Of a stretch of DNA of 64,000 bases, positions 1-7,970 are shown in pieces. The notes under the pieces were generated by a model. It was not told the DNA's origin, ran no database searches, and saw only the letters and a list, made by a program, of their open reading frames with translations. The DNA comes from Maridesulfovibrio salexigens DSM 2638 (GTDB taxonomy: Bacteria > Desulfobacterota > Desulfovibrionia > Desulfovibrionales > Desulfovibrionaceae), in contig NC_012881.1 of assembly GCF_000023445.1 (NCBI RefSeq), positions 439,501-503,500 on the forward strand. Reading direction: 5' to 3'. Position numbers and translations under genes: made by a program. Position 1 is the first letter of the stretch, and each line of letters starts with the position of its first letter.

Positions 1-471
1 TTCGTCAAAAGCACTGTTTCCGCCGCCAACGACCAGAACGCGCTTGCCCTTGTATGGGCCGCCGTCGCAAATAGCGCAGTGGTGGACCTGATCGCATTCG
101 GTGGGAACATCAAGGGGAATGGGCTTGCGTCCGGTGCAGATGATGACTGTTTTGGCTTTGAGTGTGCCTTCGTCTGTTTCCACGGTCTTCAGCTCACCTT
201 CAAGGTCCATGCTTTCGATTTCGCAGACTTCTTCAACCTCAACTTCAAGGCTGTCCACATGGGCGCGCATCTTTTTCATCAAATCCATGCCGTGGATTGT
301 GGGGTAGGATGGAAAGTTTTCTACAGTGTAAGTAGAGTTTACCAGTCCTCCGGTGATGTTTTCTTCGAGGATTACTGCTTTCAGTCCGGCGCGTGCAGCG
401 TAAATTCCTGCGGTCATCCCTGCGGGACCGCCGCCGACAATCACCATATCGTATATTGTGCTTTCACTCAT
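1..471 (-). CDS. trxB: Thioredoxin reductase (partial, C-terminal part outside window)
   Basis: FAD-dependent reductase that passes NADPH electrons to thioredoxin in the cytoplasm. The visible part is the N-terminal ~157 residues. It starts MSESTIYDMVIVGGGPAG, with the FAD-binding GxGxxG-type motif, and ends just after the redox-active CAICDG (usually CATCDG) and the start of the NADPH-binding GGGNSA motif. The ATG at 469-471 has an upstream GGAGAG. It lies 28 bp downstream of a thioredoxin gene on the same strand, so the pair is probably one trx/trxB operon. The stop codon lies beyond position 1. Confidence 0.93.
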   Translation of the reverse strand, partial: MSESTIYDMVIVGGGPAGMTAGIYAARAGLKAVILEENITGGLVNSTYTVENFPSYPTIHGMDLMKKMRAHVDSLEVEVEEVCEIESMDLEGELKTVETDEGTLKAKTVIICTGRKPIPLDVPTECDQVHHCAICDGGPYKGKRVLVVGGGNSAFDE

Positions 472-498
472 GATCTCTCCCGTTGCTCGAAATTGCTT

Positions 499-807
499 TT
501 AAGCAGAAGCGAAGAACGCTTTCATTTCTTTGGGGTTCATCAGGCCGCCTTTGCGGGCAACCATTGTTCCGCCCTTGATGACGAAGATGGTCGGTGCGCG
601 TTCGGAATCAAGCTCAGCCAGTGCTTCAGGATTGGCTTCGCTGTCCAGTTTGAACAGGCTTACATCGGGATTTTTCTTGCTGAATTTTTCCAGCACCTTT
701 TCCATATTTTTGCAGTGGGGGCACTGTTGCTTGTAGCAGATAAGCACACCGGATTCGGTGTCTGCCATGGTCTGGGCGTAGTTTGCATCGGTAAGTTCGG
801 TAAACAT
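499..807 (-). CDS. Thioredoxin-family protein
   Basis: A 102-residue thioredoxin fold protein with an active site CPHC near residue 29, where canonical thioredoxin has CGPC. The cis-proline loop is present (RAPTIFV), so the fold is complete and single-domain with no signal peptide. A CPHC centre is typical of glutaredoxin-like or DsbA-like redox proteins, so its potential may differ from that of TrxA. It lies directly upstream of trxB on the same strand, which suggests the reductase is its electron donor. GGAGAA precedes the ATG. I leave out a symbol because the active site is non-canonical. Confidence 0.9.
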   Translation of the reverse strand: MFTELTDANYAQTMADTESGVLICYKQQCPHCKNMEKVLEKFSKKNPDVSLFKLDSEANPEALAELDSERAPTIFVIKGGTMVARKGGLMNPKEMKAFFASA

Positions 808-832
808 GATTTCTCCAGTGAAATATTCTTAT

Positions 833-858
833 GGGCGGTCCTGATCAGCGGACCGCCC
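833..858 (-). terminator. Stem-loop between sulfatase-like gene and thioredoxin
   Basis: Perfect 9-bp inverted repeat GGGCGGTCC / GGACCGCCC with an 8-nt loop, just downstream of the sulfatase-like stop codon. It probably ends that transcript before the trx genes. There is no long U run. Confidence 0.6.
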
Positions 859-871
859 TTGAAGTTATTAA

Positions 872-2395
872 TTAGGAAGTGCGCAGTTCGCCGATGACGA
901 GTTTGAGCTTCTGGAGCAACTCTTCGGCTTTTTCGGGATTCTCTTCGGCAATGTTGTTCAGCTGGAAGGGGTCCTTGCGGCGGTCGTAAAGTTCGTTGTG
1001 CTGGGGCACTTCAATCTTTGCTCCGGCAGTGCAGGTCCACATGTCTTCAGACATTACCTTGTCCGCACCTTCCACGCAGTCGGCATTGTTCTTTTCATCT
1101 TCGCTGACCAGCCAATGTACGTAGCTGTAATCATCAGTGATGATGGACCATGACATGCCGTAGTAACCGGCAATGGCGTAATCGCGGATTTTGTCCACTT
1201 CGCCCTGCATCATGGGCAGCAGGCTTTCGCCCTGATAATCTTCTGCACCGAAGGTTTTCATGCCGTGATCGCTGACACCGTCTTCGGTATCAATCAGGCC
1301 GAGTACGTCCATGATGGTGGCGGTTACGTCCACGTTCTGTACAAAAGAGGAAATGCGCTGGCCGCCTTCAACTCCGGGAATGTGCATCATGAGAGGTACG
1401 TGAACCAGCTCTTCGTAAGGCCAGGGGCGGGATTTACGCATGATGCCGTGCCCGTGCTCGCCTTCGCCCATGGGCTGTCCGTGGTCGGACATGACTACTA
1501 CCATGGTTTCGTCCATGAGACCCTGCTCGCGAAGGGAATCCAGAGTACGGCCTACCCAGCGGTCAACATCGGTGATTTTTTCCATGTACAGTGCGCGGAT
1601 GTGTTCGCACTCGCGCTCAGTAATACGGCCTTCCACAGGAACCCAAGGAGCGAGCATGATGGGGTTGCCTTCGTACTCGGGGTCGTAGGGGCAGGGCTCA
1701 CCTTTCCATACGGACGGCGGATCCCAAGGCTCGTGGGGATCAAATGAGTCGATCCAGAGGAAGAACGGGCGGTTCTTATCGCGGCGTTCTTTGAGCCAGT
1801 GGTCGGTACGGTTCATGACCTTGGCAACGTAGCTGTCTGCTTCGGTGCGGCGGTGCTGCTGCTGGCGCAGGAAGCAGCCGATTTCGTCCAGAAGCTGCGG
1901 GCTTTCGTCATCAATGTATTCGCCGTTTTCATCCCAGACCATGGTGGCGGAGGTGAAATCTTCGGGCTTGAGGGCCGGATCGAGAGGCTCGTTTTCAAAA
2001 GTGGTGTGGTCCAGTTCCTGACCGGGGCAGAAATCCACGTAATCGAAACCGCGAGAGTAGCCGAACTTGGCAAGTCTCATGGGAGCGGTGTCGTAAATGA
2101 GCGCGGTCTGCATGTTGCGGCCCCACATGATGTCGGTGATGGTGGTGTCATCAGCGCCCAGAGGCTGCCAGCCGCCGTAAGGGAGGGTGAAGCGTCCGGT
2201 CATGAGTGCACGGCGAACCGGAATGGTCGGTACGCCTTCGCTGTATGCGTTTTCGAAAAGAACGGACTGACGTGCGAAACGATCAAGATTCGGTGTCTTG
2301 ACGGTCTCGTTGCCATAGCATCCGAGATAGTTGAATTGCAGGGTATCCAGCATGATGAATACCACGTTTTTGATTTTGCTTCTGTCAAAGGACAT
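872..2395 (-). CDS. Sulfatase-family (alkaline phosphatase superfamily) hydrolase with Thr nucleophile
   Basis: A 507-residue protein of the sulfatase/phosphoesterase superfamily. The N terminus carries the metal-binding LDT motif (D17). The central region has the metal-binding SDHGQPMGEGEHGHG block, followed later by a typical sulfatase C-terminal tail. The catalytic signature reads T57-I-P-V-R61, where true sulfatases have C/S-x-P-S-R. No formylglycine-forming residue is therefore present. Thr is the nucleophile in related phosphoglycerol transferases and phosphonate/phosphodiester hydrolases, so the substrate may be a phospho- rather than a sulfo-ester. The ATG at 2395 has AAGGAG upstream; an in-frame ATG at 2455 lacks a site. 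No signal peptide, so probably cytoplasmic. Confidence 0.85.
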   Translation of the reverse strand: MSFDRSKIKNVVFIMLDTLQFNYLGCYGNETVKTPNLDRFARQSVLFENAYSEGVPTIPVRRALMTGRFTLPYGGWQPLGADDTTITDIMWGRNMQTALIYDTAPMRLAKFGYSRGFDYVDFCPGQELDHTTFENEPLDPALKPEDFTSATMVWDENGEYIDDESPQLLDEIGCFLRQQQHRRTEADSYVAKVMNRTDHWLKERRDKNRPFFLWIDSFDPHEPWDPPSVWKGEPCPYDPEYEGNPIMLAPWVPVEGRITERECEHIRALYMEKITDVDRWVGRTLDSLREQGLMDETMVVVMSDHGQPMGEGEHGHGIMRKSRPWPYEELVHVPLMMHIPGVEGGQRISSFVQNVDVTATIMDVLGLIDTEDGVSDHGMKTFGAEDYQGESLLPMMQGEVDKIRDYAIAGYYGMSWSIITDDYSYVHWLVSEDEKNNADCVEGADKVMSEDMWTCTAGAKIEVPQHNELYDRRKDPFQLNNIAEENPEKAEELLQKLKLVIGELRTS

Positions 2396-2481
2396 TGTGC
2401 AGCTCCTTGAAAAATGTTTGCGAAGAATTTGATTTCGCCTCGCGCTTTTTTTCACATATGGAGCAGGGAAGGGAAAAATTC

Positions 2482-2497
2482 TGTCTCATATGAGACA
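2482..2497. promoter_or_regulatory. Perfect 16-bp palindrome, possible Crp/Fnr-family operator
   Basis: TGTCTCATATGAGACA lies 87 bp upstream of the sulfatase-like start, between it and the Crp/Fnr-type regulator gene. TGT...ACA ends and twofold symmetry fit Crp/Fnr-family sites. Assignment to the neighbouring regulator is inference. Confidence 0.5.
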
Positions 2498-2587
2498 AAA
2501 AAACAATTGAGTTTAAATTTATTTGCACGGATCAGAAGAGCAATCCAGCGGGAAAGAGATCATTCTTAGAAATGATTGCTGATTATA

Positions 2588-3295
2588 TCACAAGCTTAAG
2601 TGCTGGAAGAGCATGCCGCCAGCTTCGCGGGATAGGGCTTCAGGATCGAGAATTTCAAGGGTGGTTTTAGTGAACTTCCCGATAATGCCCTGCTGACGCA
2701 GGGCCTTGATCACACGGCAGAGCGAACTGCGATGGACACCGAGGGTAGAGGCAAGGTCACTTTGAGTCAGTCCAGGCGAGAAAGATTCGGACTCACCGTT
2801 TTCCTGCCAAAGCTGGTACAAGGAGCGGCTGACCCGCGTACTTACTTCCAACAGGCCGGAATCAAAAAGCTGGGCAAAGAAAGCCCCGGCCTTGATACCC
2901 AGTGAATGGATCAGGTTGCAGGCCAATTCCGGGTTCTGGCGAAAGAAATCCTTGTCTTCAAGGATTGATTTGGGAAAGCGGGCCACAACGCACTCTTCCA
3001 GTGTGTGCAGGCTGTGACTTTGGAACAAAGAAGTGTGGATGTGCGAAACTTCGTTGAAAAGGGTACCCGGACCGATGCGCATGACCACCCGTTCCTGACC
3101 GCTTTCAGACAGGCAGGAAAGTTTGACAGCCCCTTTGAGCAGGAAAAAGAAATAGTCAGGATGGTTTGCTTCTATCTCATGATCTTTGGGCAGGGAGCTT
3201 TGTACCGCTTTATCAAGTACTGCTTCCCAGATGGAATTAATGCCTTCGATGCTGAAGAACGCTTTTTCCTGACGAAAGATTTTTTCTGTGCTCAT
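2588..3295 (-). CDS. Crp/Fnr-family transcriptional regulator
   Basis: A 235-residue regulator. Residues ~30-140 form a cyclic-nucleotide-binding-type beta roll, and the C terminus has a winged helix of the Crp type (recognition region DLASTLGVHRSSLCRVIKAL). There is no N-terminal Fnr-type four-cysteine cluster, so direct oxygen sensing through an iron-sulfur cluster is unlikely; the effector is unknown. It starts 7 bp after the stop of the NtrC-type regulator and is probably co-transcribed with that two-component system. The perfect palindrome at 2482-2497 downstream of it, in front of the sulfatase-like gene, is a candidate target. Confidence 0.88.
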   Translation of the reverse strand: MSTEKIFRQEKAFFSIEGINSIWEAVLDKAVQSSLPKDHEIEANHPDYFFFLLKGAVKLSCLSESGQERVVMRIGPGTLFNEVSHIHTSLFQSHSLHTLEECVVARFPKSILEDKDFFRQNPELACNLIHSLGIKAGAFFAQLFDSGLLEVSTRVSRSLYQLWQENGESESFSPGLTQSDLASTLGVHRSSLCRVIKALRQQGIIGKFTKTTLEILDPEALSREAGGMLFQHLSL

Positions 3296-3301
3296 GACGG
3301 C

Positions 3302-4705
3302 TTAATCTTTTTTAAATAGGGAAGATTTAAGGTCGAATCTGGCCAGCATTTTTTGCACTGCCACCCGTGACAGGCCGGAATTGCGGGCCGCTTCTGAAAC
3401 ATTGCCGCCGGTACGGGATAATAGATCACTGATGTAGCTTCTGCTGAAGCTATCCACCAGCTGCTGTTTGGCTTCTTTGTATGGCAGGGAAGACATGGAG
3501 TCACTTCCGGCATCAGCTGACATCTTACCTTCGGCCAAGTCTACAGCCAGCATGGTTATGGATTCCCCGGTGCTGAACACTGCCAGTTTGCGCATGGTAT
3601 TTTGCAGCTCGCGGACATTGCCTGTCCAGCTCTGTGCGCTTAAGTGGCCTACTACTGCCGGGTCCAGCTCTTTTTCCGGCAATCCCAGTTCAATGCAGGC
3701 TTTTTGGGCAAAATACCGGGCCAGCAAAGGAATATCCCCGGTCCGCTGTTTCAGCGGCGGCAGATTTAAGGGAAGAACATTCAGACGGTGGTAAAGGTCT
3801 TCGCGAAAAGTCTTTTCAGATACCCGTTGCGGCAGGTCCTGATTTGTGGAGGCAAGAACTCTTACGTCTATGTTCTTGGAGGTGTCTGAACCAACAGGGC
3901 GGATTTCGCCTTCCTGCAATACGCGTAACAGCTTGGCTTGGGTTTCCAGTGGAATATCACCGATTTCATCGAGCAGGATTGTGCCACCGTCTGCACGCAG
4001 GAAAAGACCTTCTCGGTCATTGTCGGCTCCACTGAAAGCGCCCTTAACGTGCCCGAAGAGTTCACTTTCCAGCAGGTTTTCAGGGATGGCGGTGCAGTTG
4101 ACCGTTACATAAGGTTTATCTGCACGGGAACTCAGGTCGCGGACCATTCCGGCTACCAGTTCCTTGCCTGTTCCGGATTCACCCATAATCAGGACATTGT
4201 AGTCTGTGCGGGCCACAGCTCCGATGGATTGCTTCAGTTGCTGCATTAGCGGGCTTTGGCCCAGCAAGCGGTCTTTGTGCTGTTCTATCTGTGCTCGCAG
4301 CAGCCGGTTTTCTTCAAGCAAACGGCTACGTTCGAGACCTTTGCTGATGACCCGGAACAGGTTTTCCTGCTCAATAGGCTTGGTTACGAAATCGTAGGCT
4401 CCGGCCTTGAGTGCATCTACTGCTGTCTCTACCGTTCCATGTGCGGTGAGCATGACCGCGGAAAGAACGTCATTTTGCGCTAGTGCTGTTTTTAAAAGCT
4501 CAAGACCGCTCATTCCGGGCATTTGCAGGTCGCTGACCATCAGGCTGATCTGCTGGGAATTGAGCACAGCAAGAGCCTGCTCGCCGTTAAAAGCTGCGAG
4601 TACTTCATTTTCGGGGAAGGCCACTTCAATCAGCCTTTTAATCCCCCGGGCAAAGTCTTCCTGATCATCAACTATCAGTATTTTCTGCTGGTTTGTTTCA
4701 ACCAT
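3302..4705 (-). CDS. Sigma-54-dependent response regulator, NtrC family
   Basis: A 467-residue enhancer-binding protein with the full domain order. The receiver has acidic D13/D14 and probable phosphoacceptor D59. The AAA+ domain has Walker A GESGTGKE and Walker B ILLDEIGD. A Fis-type helix-turn-helix lies at the C terminus (GGNVSEAARNSGLSRVAVQ). The sigma-54 contact loop reads GAFSGA, not GAFTGA. The start codon overlaps the stop of the sensor kinase (TAATG), so the two are translationally coupled cognate partners. A strong sigma-54 promoter upstream of the nearby YeiH gene (9792-9807) is the best candidate target in the window. Confidence 0.95.
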   Translation of the reverse strand: MVETNQQKILIVDDQEDFARGIKRLIEVAFPENEVLAAFNGEQALAVLNSQQISLMVSDLQMPGMSGLELLKTALAQNDVLSAVMLTAHGTVETAVDALKAGAYDFVTKPIEQENLFRVISKGLERSRLLEENRLLRAQIEQHKDRLLGQSPLMQQLKQSIGAVARTDYNVLIMGESGTGKELVAGMVRDLSSRADKPYVTVNCTAIPENLLESELFGHVKGAFSGADNDREGLFLRADGGTILLDEIGDIPLETQAKLLRVLQEGEIRPVGSDTSKNIDVRVLASTNQDLPQRVSEKTFREDLYHRLNVLPLNLPPLKQRTGDIPLLARYFAQKACIELGLPEKELDPAVVGHLSAQSWTGNVRELQNTMRKLAVFSTGESITMLAVDLAEGKMSADAGSDSMSSLPYKEAKQQLVDSFSRSYISDLLSRTGGNVSEAARNSGLSRVAVQKMLARFDLKSSLFKKD

Positions 4706-7140
4706 TACTTATCCTTAGCGGTGAGGGGAAATTTCAGGGTGAACACGGCGCCGGACAATTCTCCTTTGTCTTCATCACCGTTTTCAACTTCAATGGAACC
4801 GCCGATGTCGCTCATAAATCCAAATACCACAGCCAGCCCCAGCCCGGAACCTTTGTTTACTTCTTTAGTGGTGTAGAACGGGTCGAAAACATATTGCAAA
4901 TCTTCTTGTGCGATACCGGGACCGTTATCCATAATCTTGAACACGACCTGTTCAGCCCCTTCCATAGCGAGGGATACTTTTAATCTGCCTTCATTTTCCG
5001 GCACTGCGTCAAGGCCGTTCAGAAGCAGGTTGGCAACAATATGCTCCAGTGCCTGCGGTTCAACATTGAGTTTGGGAACAGATTCATCAAGATCAAGGTC
5101 AATTCTTGCGCCCTGTTTGTCTGCCTGAATGCGGAAAACATCAGCGACTTCGCGGATGATCCCGGAAAATTCAGTCCCGGTTGTCGAAGAAACCTTTGGA
5201 CGTGCAAAGTTCAACAGATCTTTAAGCACGGTCTGGGCTTGTCTGGTGTGCTTGAGGATGACTTCAATATCTTCTGCACTCTGTCCGCTGGCCCCTTTTT
5301 TCAAGAGTTCGGCATAGCAGAGAATTACTCCCAATGGATTGTTGATCTCATGGGCCAGTCCTGCGGAAAGCTTACCTACTGTGGCCATTTTTTCAGCCTG
5401 AGTCATCTGGGCCAGCATTTTCTTCTGGCTTGTTGTTTCATGGACGTAGACAACAACCCTGCGTTCATGCGGATTTTCCGTATGGTGAATTGGGTAGATA
5501 TTGATGGCAAACGAACGTCCTTCAGGAAGGGATACTTCTCGTGAAAGGGCTTCGTTCATAAGCAATGATTTGGAAATACCGCAATTCGCTGAATCTCCCC
5601 AGCCTTGGCAGAGCAGGCTTACAACCCCTCCGTCTGTGATGCAGCCTTCGGACAGTTCTTCCCCAAGTTTTCGGGCGGACTCGTTGGCAACAATTGGGGC
5701 TCCAGTTCCGTCTGCAAGCAGAAGCGGGTCGCTGATGCCTTCGAAGATTGATTGCAGGTTGGTGTTGTGGCGCACAATACTGTTCAGAGCGGAAATACTG
5801 TCCGCCGCAATCCCAAGCTGGCGGCCGATTGCTCGTAATATTCCACGGTCTTTTTCACGGAAGGATGAGCCTTCCTTGCGGAACAGGCAGAGCAGGCCTT
5901 CGGCACTTCCTGACGAAGATTCCACGGGAATATAGGCCCGGTCATCAAGGATGAGTGAAACCGAATCAGTCAGCAGTTCAACCCAGTTGTCCGGAAGTTC
6001 CGGACGTTCCGGGGTTTCAGGTATGGAATAGAAATTTTTGCTGGAAAAAGTGCAGACGTAAGCTGTCCGTTCAAGATTAAATCTCTTGTGGATCAGGGGC
6101 AATGCCACTTTCCATAATTCTCCGCGTGACTGGCTGCTGCTTGATCCGGCCAGAAGCTGCACAAAGAGTTCTACATCTGACTGGCGTGCAGTGGCTTCCT
6201 GTTCAAGTTCCCCGGTCCTTTCCTCGACCATATGCTCAAGGTTGGAGGCGTAATCCTGAAGTTTTTGACGGGCATCGAACATGTAATCGCTGAGTTTTTC
6301 AATACCGCCGATCATCTCTCCTACTTCATCTTCCTGTTCCACTTCACGAAACAGGGCCACGCCTTTTTCATCACTGAAATTGCGGCGGAAGTTGGTGGTC
6401 AGGATGCGGATGTTGTTGGCTACGATGCGCTTGAAAAGCATATTGGTGGCACCAAGATAGAGAAGTACTGCCAGCAGGAAAACGCCTATGTAGCTCATGA
6501 TGGTCTCTTGGATATGGGCTACGGATGCGCTGACCGGAAGTCCTACGAAATCAATGCCGCCGATACTGTCCTGCGTGTGATTGAAGCCGCGGTTGCCGTA
6601 AAGTTCAATCAGTTCCACCGGGGCATCTTCGATTTTGCCGTGACAGCGCAGGCAGCTCTTTTTGAATACTGCCGGACGGGCCATGACAAAATGCTTTTCG
6701 CCTTTGATATTTTTATAGCCTTCCCAAAGCTGTTGCTGCGGGTTTTCCCGGAAATATTTAATCAGCTCCAGTTCAATCCCTTTTGCTTCATAGGAGGGAT
6801 TGCGGGATTTTTCAGCCACGCGGCGATAGGTGAAGGTTGACGGCTCATTTTCATCACGGGCCATGATATTGCGGGTTACAAATGAGGAGGACATGGCCTG
6901 AATAATGAATTTATCCGGCAATTCCTCGTACATCTGAGGGCGGAGTATGCCGCGTACGTAGTTCTGTACTGAATCTACCTGTCCGAAAACCATGCGCGCT
7001 TTTTCGCGTACAACGTTTTCGAGTACCTGGCTCATGTGTGTGGAGAAGCCCGCAAAAAGCACACCACCGATGACCAGAGAGGTCAGGATGAGGCTCAGCA
7101 GAAATTTGCTTTGAATGGAGTATGGTCTGGGAAGTTTCAT
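4705..7140 (-). CDS. Sensor histidine kinase with periplasmic DUF3365 domain and heme c motif
   Basis: An 811-residue membrane sensor. TM1 spans ~12-32. A periplasmic DUF3365 (Tll0287-like) domain carries C163-L-R-C166-H167, a c-type heme attachment motif. TM2 spans ~214-236. A HAMP-like linker and coiled coil follow, then GAF- and PAS-like regions, HisKA (H-box GLAHEINNP) and HATPase_c with N, G1 (DNGPGI) and G2 (GSGLGLAVV) boxes. The heme motif suggests sensing of a redox-active or gaseous ligand in the periplasm. Coupled to the downstream NtrC-type regulator. The ligand is unknown. Confidence 0.94.
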   Translation of the reverse strand: MKLPRPYSIQSKFLLSLILTSLVIGGVLFAGFSTHMSQVLENVVREKARMVFGQVDSVQNYVRGILRPQMYEELPDKFIIQAMSSSFVTRNIMARDENEPSTFTYRRVAEKSRNPSYEAKGIELELIKYFRENPQQQLWEGYKNIKGEKHFVMARPAVFKKSCLRCHGKIEDAPVELIELYGNRGFNHTQDSIGGIDFVGLPVSASVAHIQETIMSYIGVFLLAVLLYLGATNMLFKRIVANNIRILTTNFRRNFSDEKGVALFREVEQEDEVGEMIGGIEKLSDYMFDARQKLQDYASNLEHMVEERTGELEQEATARQSDVELFVQLLAGSSSSQSRGELWKVALPLIHKRFNLERTAYVCTFSSKNFYSIPETPERPELPDNWVELLTDSVSLILDDRAYIPVESSSGSAEGLLCLFRKEGSSFREKDRGILRAIGRQLGIAADSISALNSIVRHNTNLQSIFEGISDPLLLADGTGAPIVANESARKLGEELSEGCITDGGVVSLLCQGWGDSANCGISKSLLMNEALSREVSLPEGRSFAINIYPIHHTENPHERRVVVYVHETTSQKKMLAQMTQAEKMATVGKLSAGLAHEINNPLGVILCYAELLKKGASGQSAEDIEVILKHTRQAQTVLKDLLNFARPKVSSTTGTEFSGIIREVADVFRIQADKQGARIDLDLDESVPKLNVEPQALEHIVANLLLNGLDAVPENEGRLKVSLAMEGAEQVVFKIMDNGPGIAQEDLQYVFDPFYTTKEVNKGSGLGLAVVFGFMSDIGGSIEVENGDEDKGELSGAVFTLKFPLTAKDK

Positions 7141-7163
7141 ATTTTGCCGCCTGTTCAGAACAC

Positions 7164-7188
7164 TACAACCGGGATAACCGTTGTCAAG
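7164..7188 (-). promoter_or_regulatory. Possible sigma-70 promoter of the sensor kinase operon
   Basis: On the minus strand TTGACA is followed after 16 nt by TAGTGT, about 25-45 bp upstream of the kinase ATG. A TCAAG...CTTGA inverted repeat overlaps the -35 region. Confidence 0.4.
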
Positions 7189-7280
7189 ACCGTAATTCTT
7201 GACCGTTATCGCCTGCGATGGTTATTATCTTATTAAATGGGGTTGTCTTTTGGGCGGACTGATAAAGGGCAGGGGGAGCC

Positions 7281-7625
7281 ATGAACAGTTTATTCCTTTT
7301 TTTTGCGGCGGTTCTGGCTGGTGTCATCAGTGCGGATATGTTTGTCCGGGGCTGGAACGGATTTCTTGAATGTGCTGCTTCTCTGGTTCTTTTTTTTCAA
7401 AAGAAAATTCCTGTTAAGACATTTCTGTCTCGCTTGGGTGGATCATGTCCTGTGACCATTCTGTGCTTTTTACTCCTTATACTCTGCTTTAAAGTTTATT
7501 TTTCCATTCTGGGATTCGGAGCCAGTGAGCTTGAACAGCTCGGCTTTTTCCTCGGAGCAGTTCCGCGCACCGGGTATTACCTGATCAGTGCAGGTAAGAT
7601 GATAGATGGCATGTTCAAACCCTGA
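7281..7625 (+). CDS. Small hypothetical membrane protein
   Basis: A 114-residue ORF preceded by a good ribosome site (GGGGGAG). Two hydrophobic stretches (about residues 3-20 and 55-72) suggest an inner-membrane protein with two helices. I recognise no family. It is the only plus-strand gene between the sensor kinase and the YeiH cluster, and it converges with the small 85-residue gene, 16 bp from its end. A link to the transporter is possible but unsupported. Confidence 0.6.
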   Translation: MNSLFLFFAAVLAGVISADMFVRGWNGFLECAASLVLFFQKKIPVKTFLSRLGGSCPVTILCFLLLILCFKVYFSILGFGASELEQLGFFLGAVPRTGYYLISAGKMIDGMFKP

Positions 7626-7641
7626 TTCATAGAACCGGGCT

Positions 7642-7899
7642 CTACTCCGGTCCGGGACCGTGGGGCAGGTATTCCATGGAGCTGCGTGCGTTATGGTCTG
7701 CATGTCCCACTATTTCCACGTCTGTGTAATAAAATTCACCTGTTTCAATATCAGATTCGGTTACGAAGTCTGCCAGTGTGCGGAAGGCCGGGGTTGTGTC
7801 TATGAGCATGGGACCGGCTACAAAGACCATGGCCCAGATTACGGAACATGTGGCGAAGAAAGAAATAATTCTGAAGCCGAGTGTTTTATTTTCCATCAT
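7642..7899 (-). CDS. Small single-helix membrane protein downstream of the YeiH transporter
   Basis: An 85-residue protein with one N-terminal hydrophobic segment (~residues 8-30) and a hydrophilic C-terminal tail ending in PHGPGPE. An AGGA ribosome site precedes the ATG. It follows the YeiH gene by 71 bp on the same strand, with a hairpin between them, so it may be a small accessory subunit made at a lower level. I know no function for it. Confidence 0.65.
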   Translation of the reverse strand: MMENKTLGFRIISFFATCSVIWAMVFVAGPMLIDTTPAFRTLADFVTESDIETGEFYYTDVEIVGHADHNARSSMEYLPHGPGPE

Positions 7900-7918
7900 A
7901 AATTCCTCGTTTTAGGGG

Positions 7919-7949
7919 GCGGAGGGAAGCGACATGCGCCTCCCTCCTT
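7919..7949 (-). terminator. GC-rich hairpin between yeiH and the small downstream gene
   Basis: GGAGGGA ... TCCCTCC arms with an inner GCG/CGC pairing, lying 22 bp beyond the yeiH stop. It could be a partial terminator or an mRNA-stabilising hairpin; there is no U run. Confidence 0.5.
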
Positions 7950-7970
7950 TGGTGGGGTGATTTCAATTGT

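Noticed and set aside
79-897. Plus-strand ORF (272 residues) across trxB and the thioredoxin gene
   Set aside because: Antisense to two well-supported genes and crosses a terminator; no motif.
2559-2576. ATCATT-N6-AATGAT hairpin downstream of the Crp/Fnr gene as a terminator
   Set aside because: Only 6 AT-rich base pairs without a U run; too weak to list as a feature.
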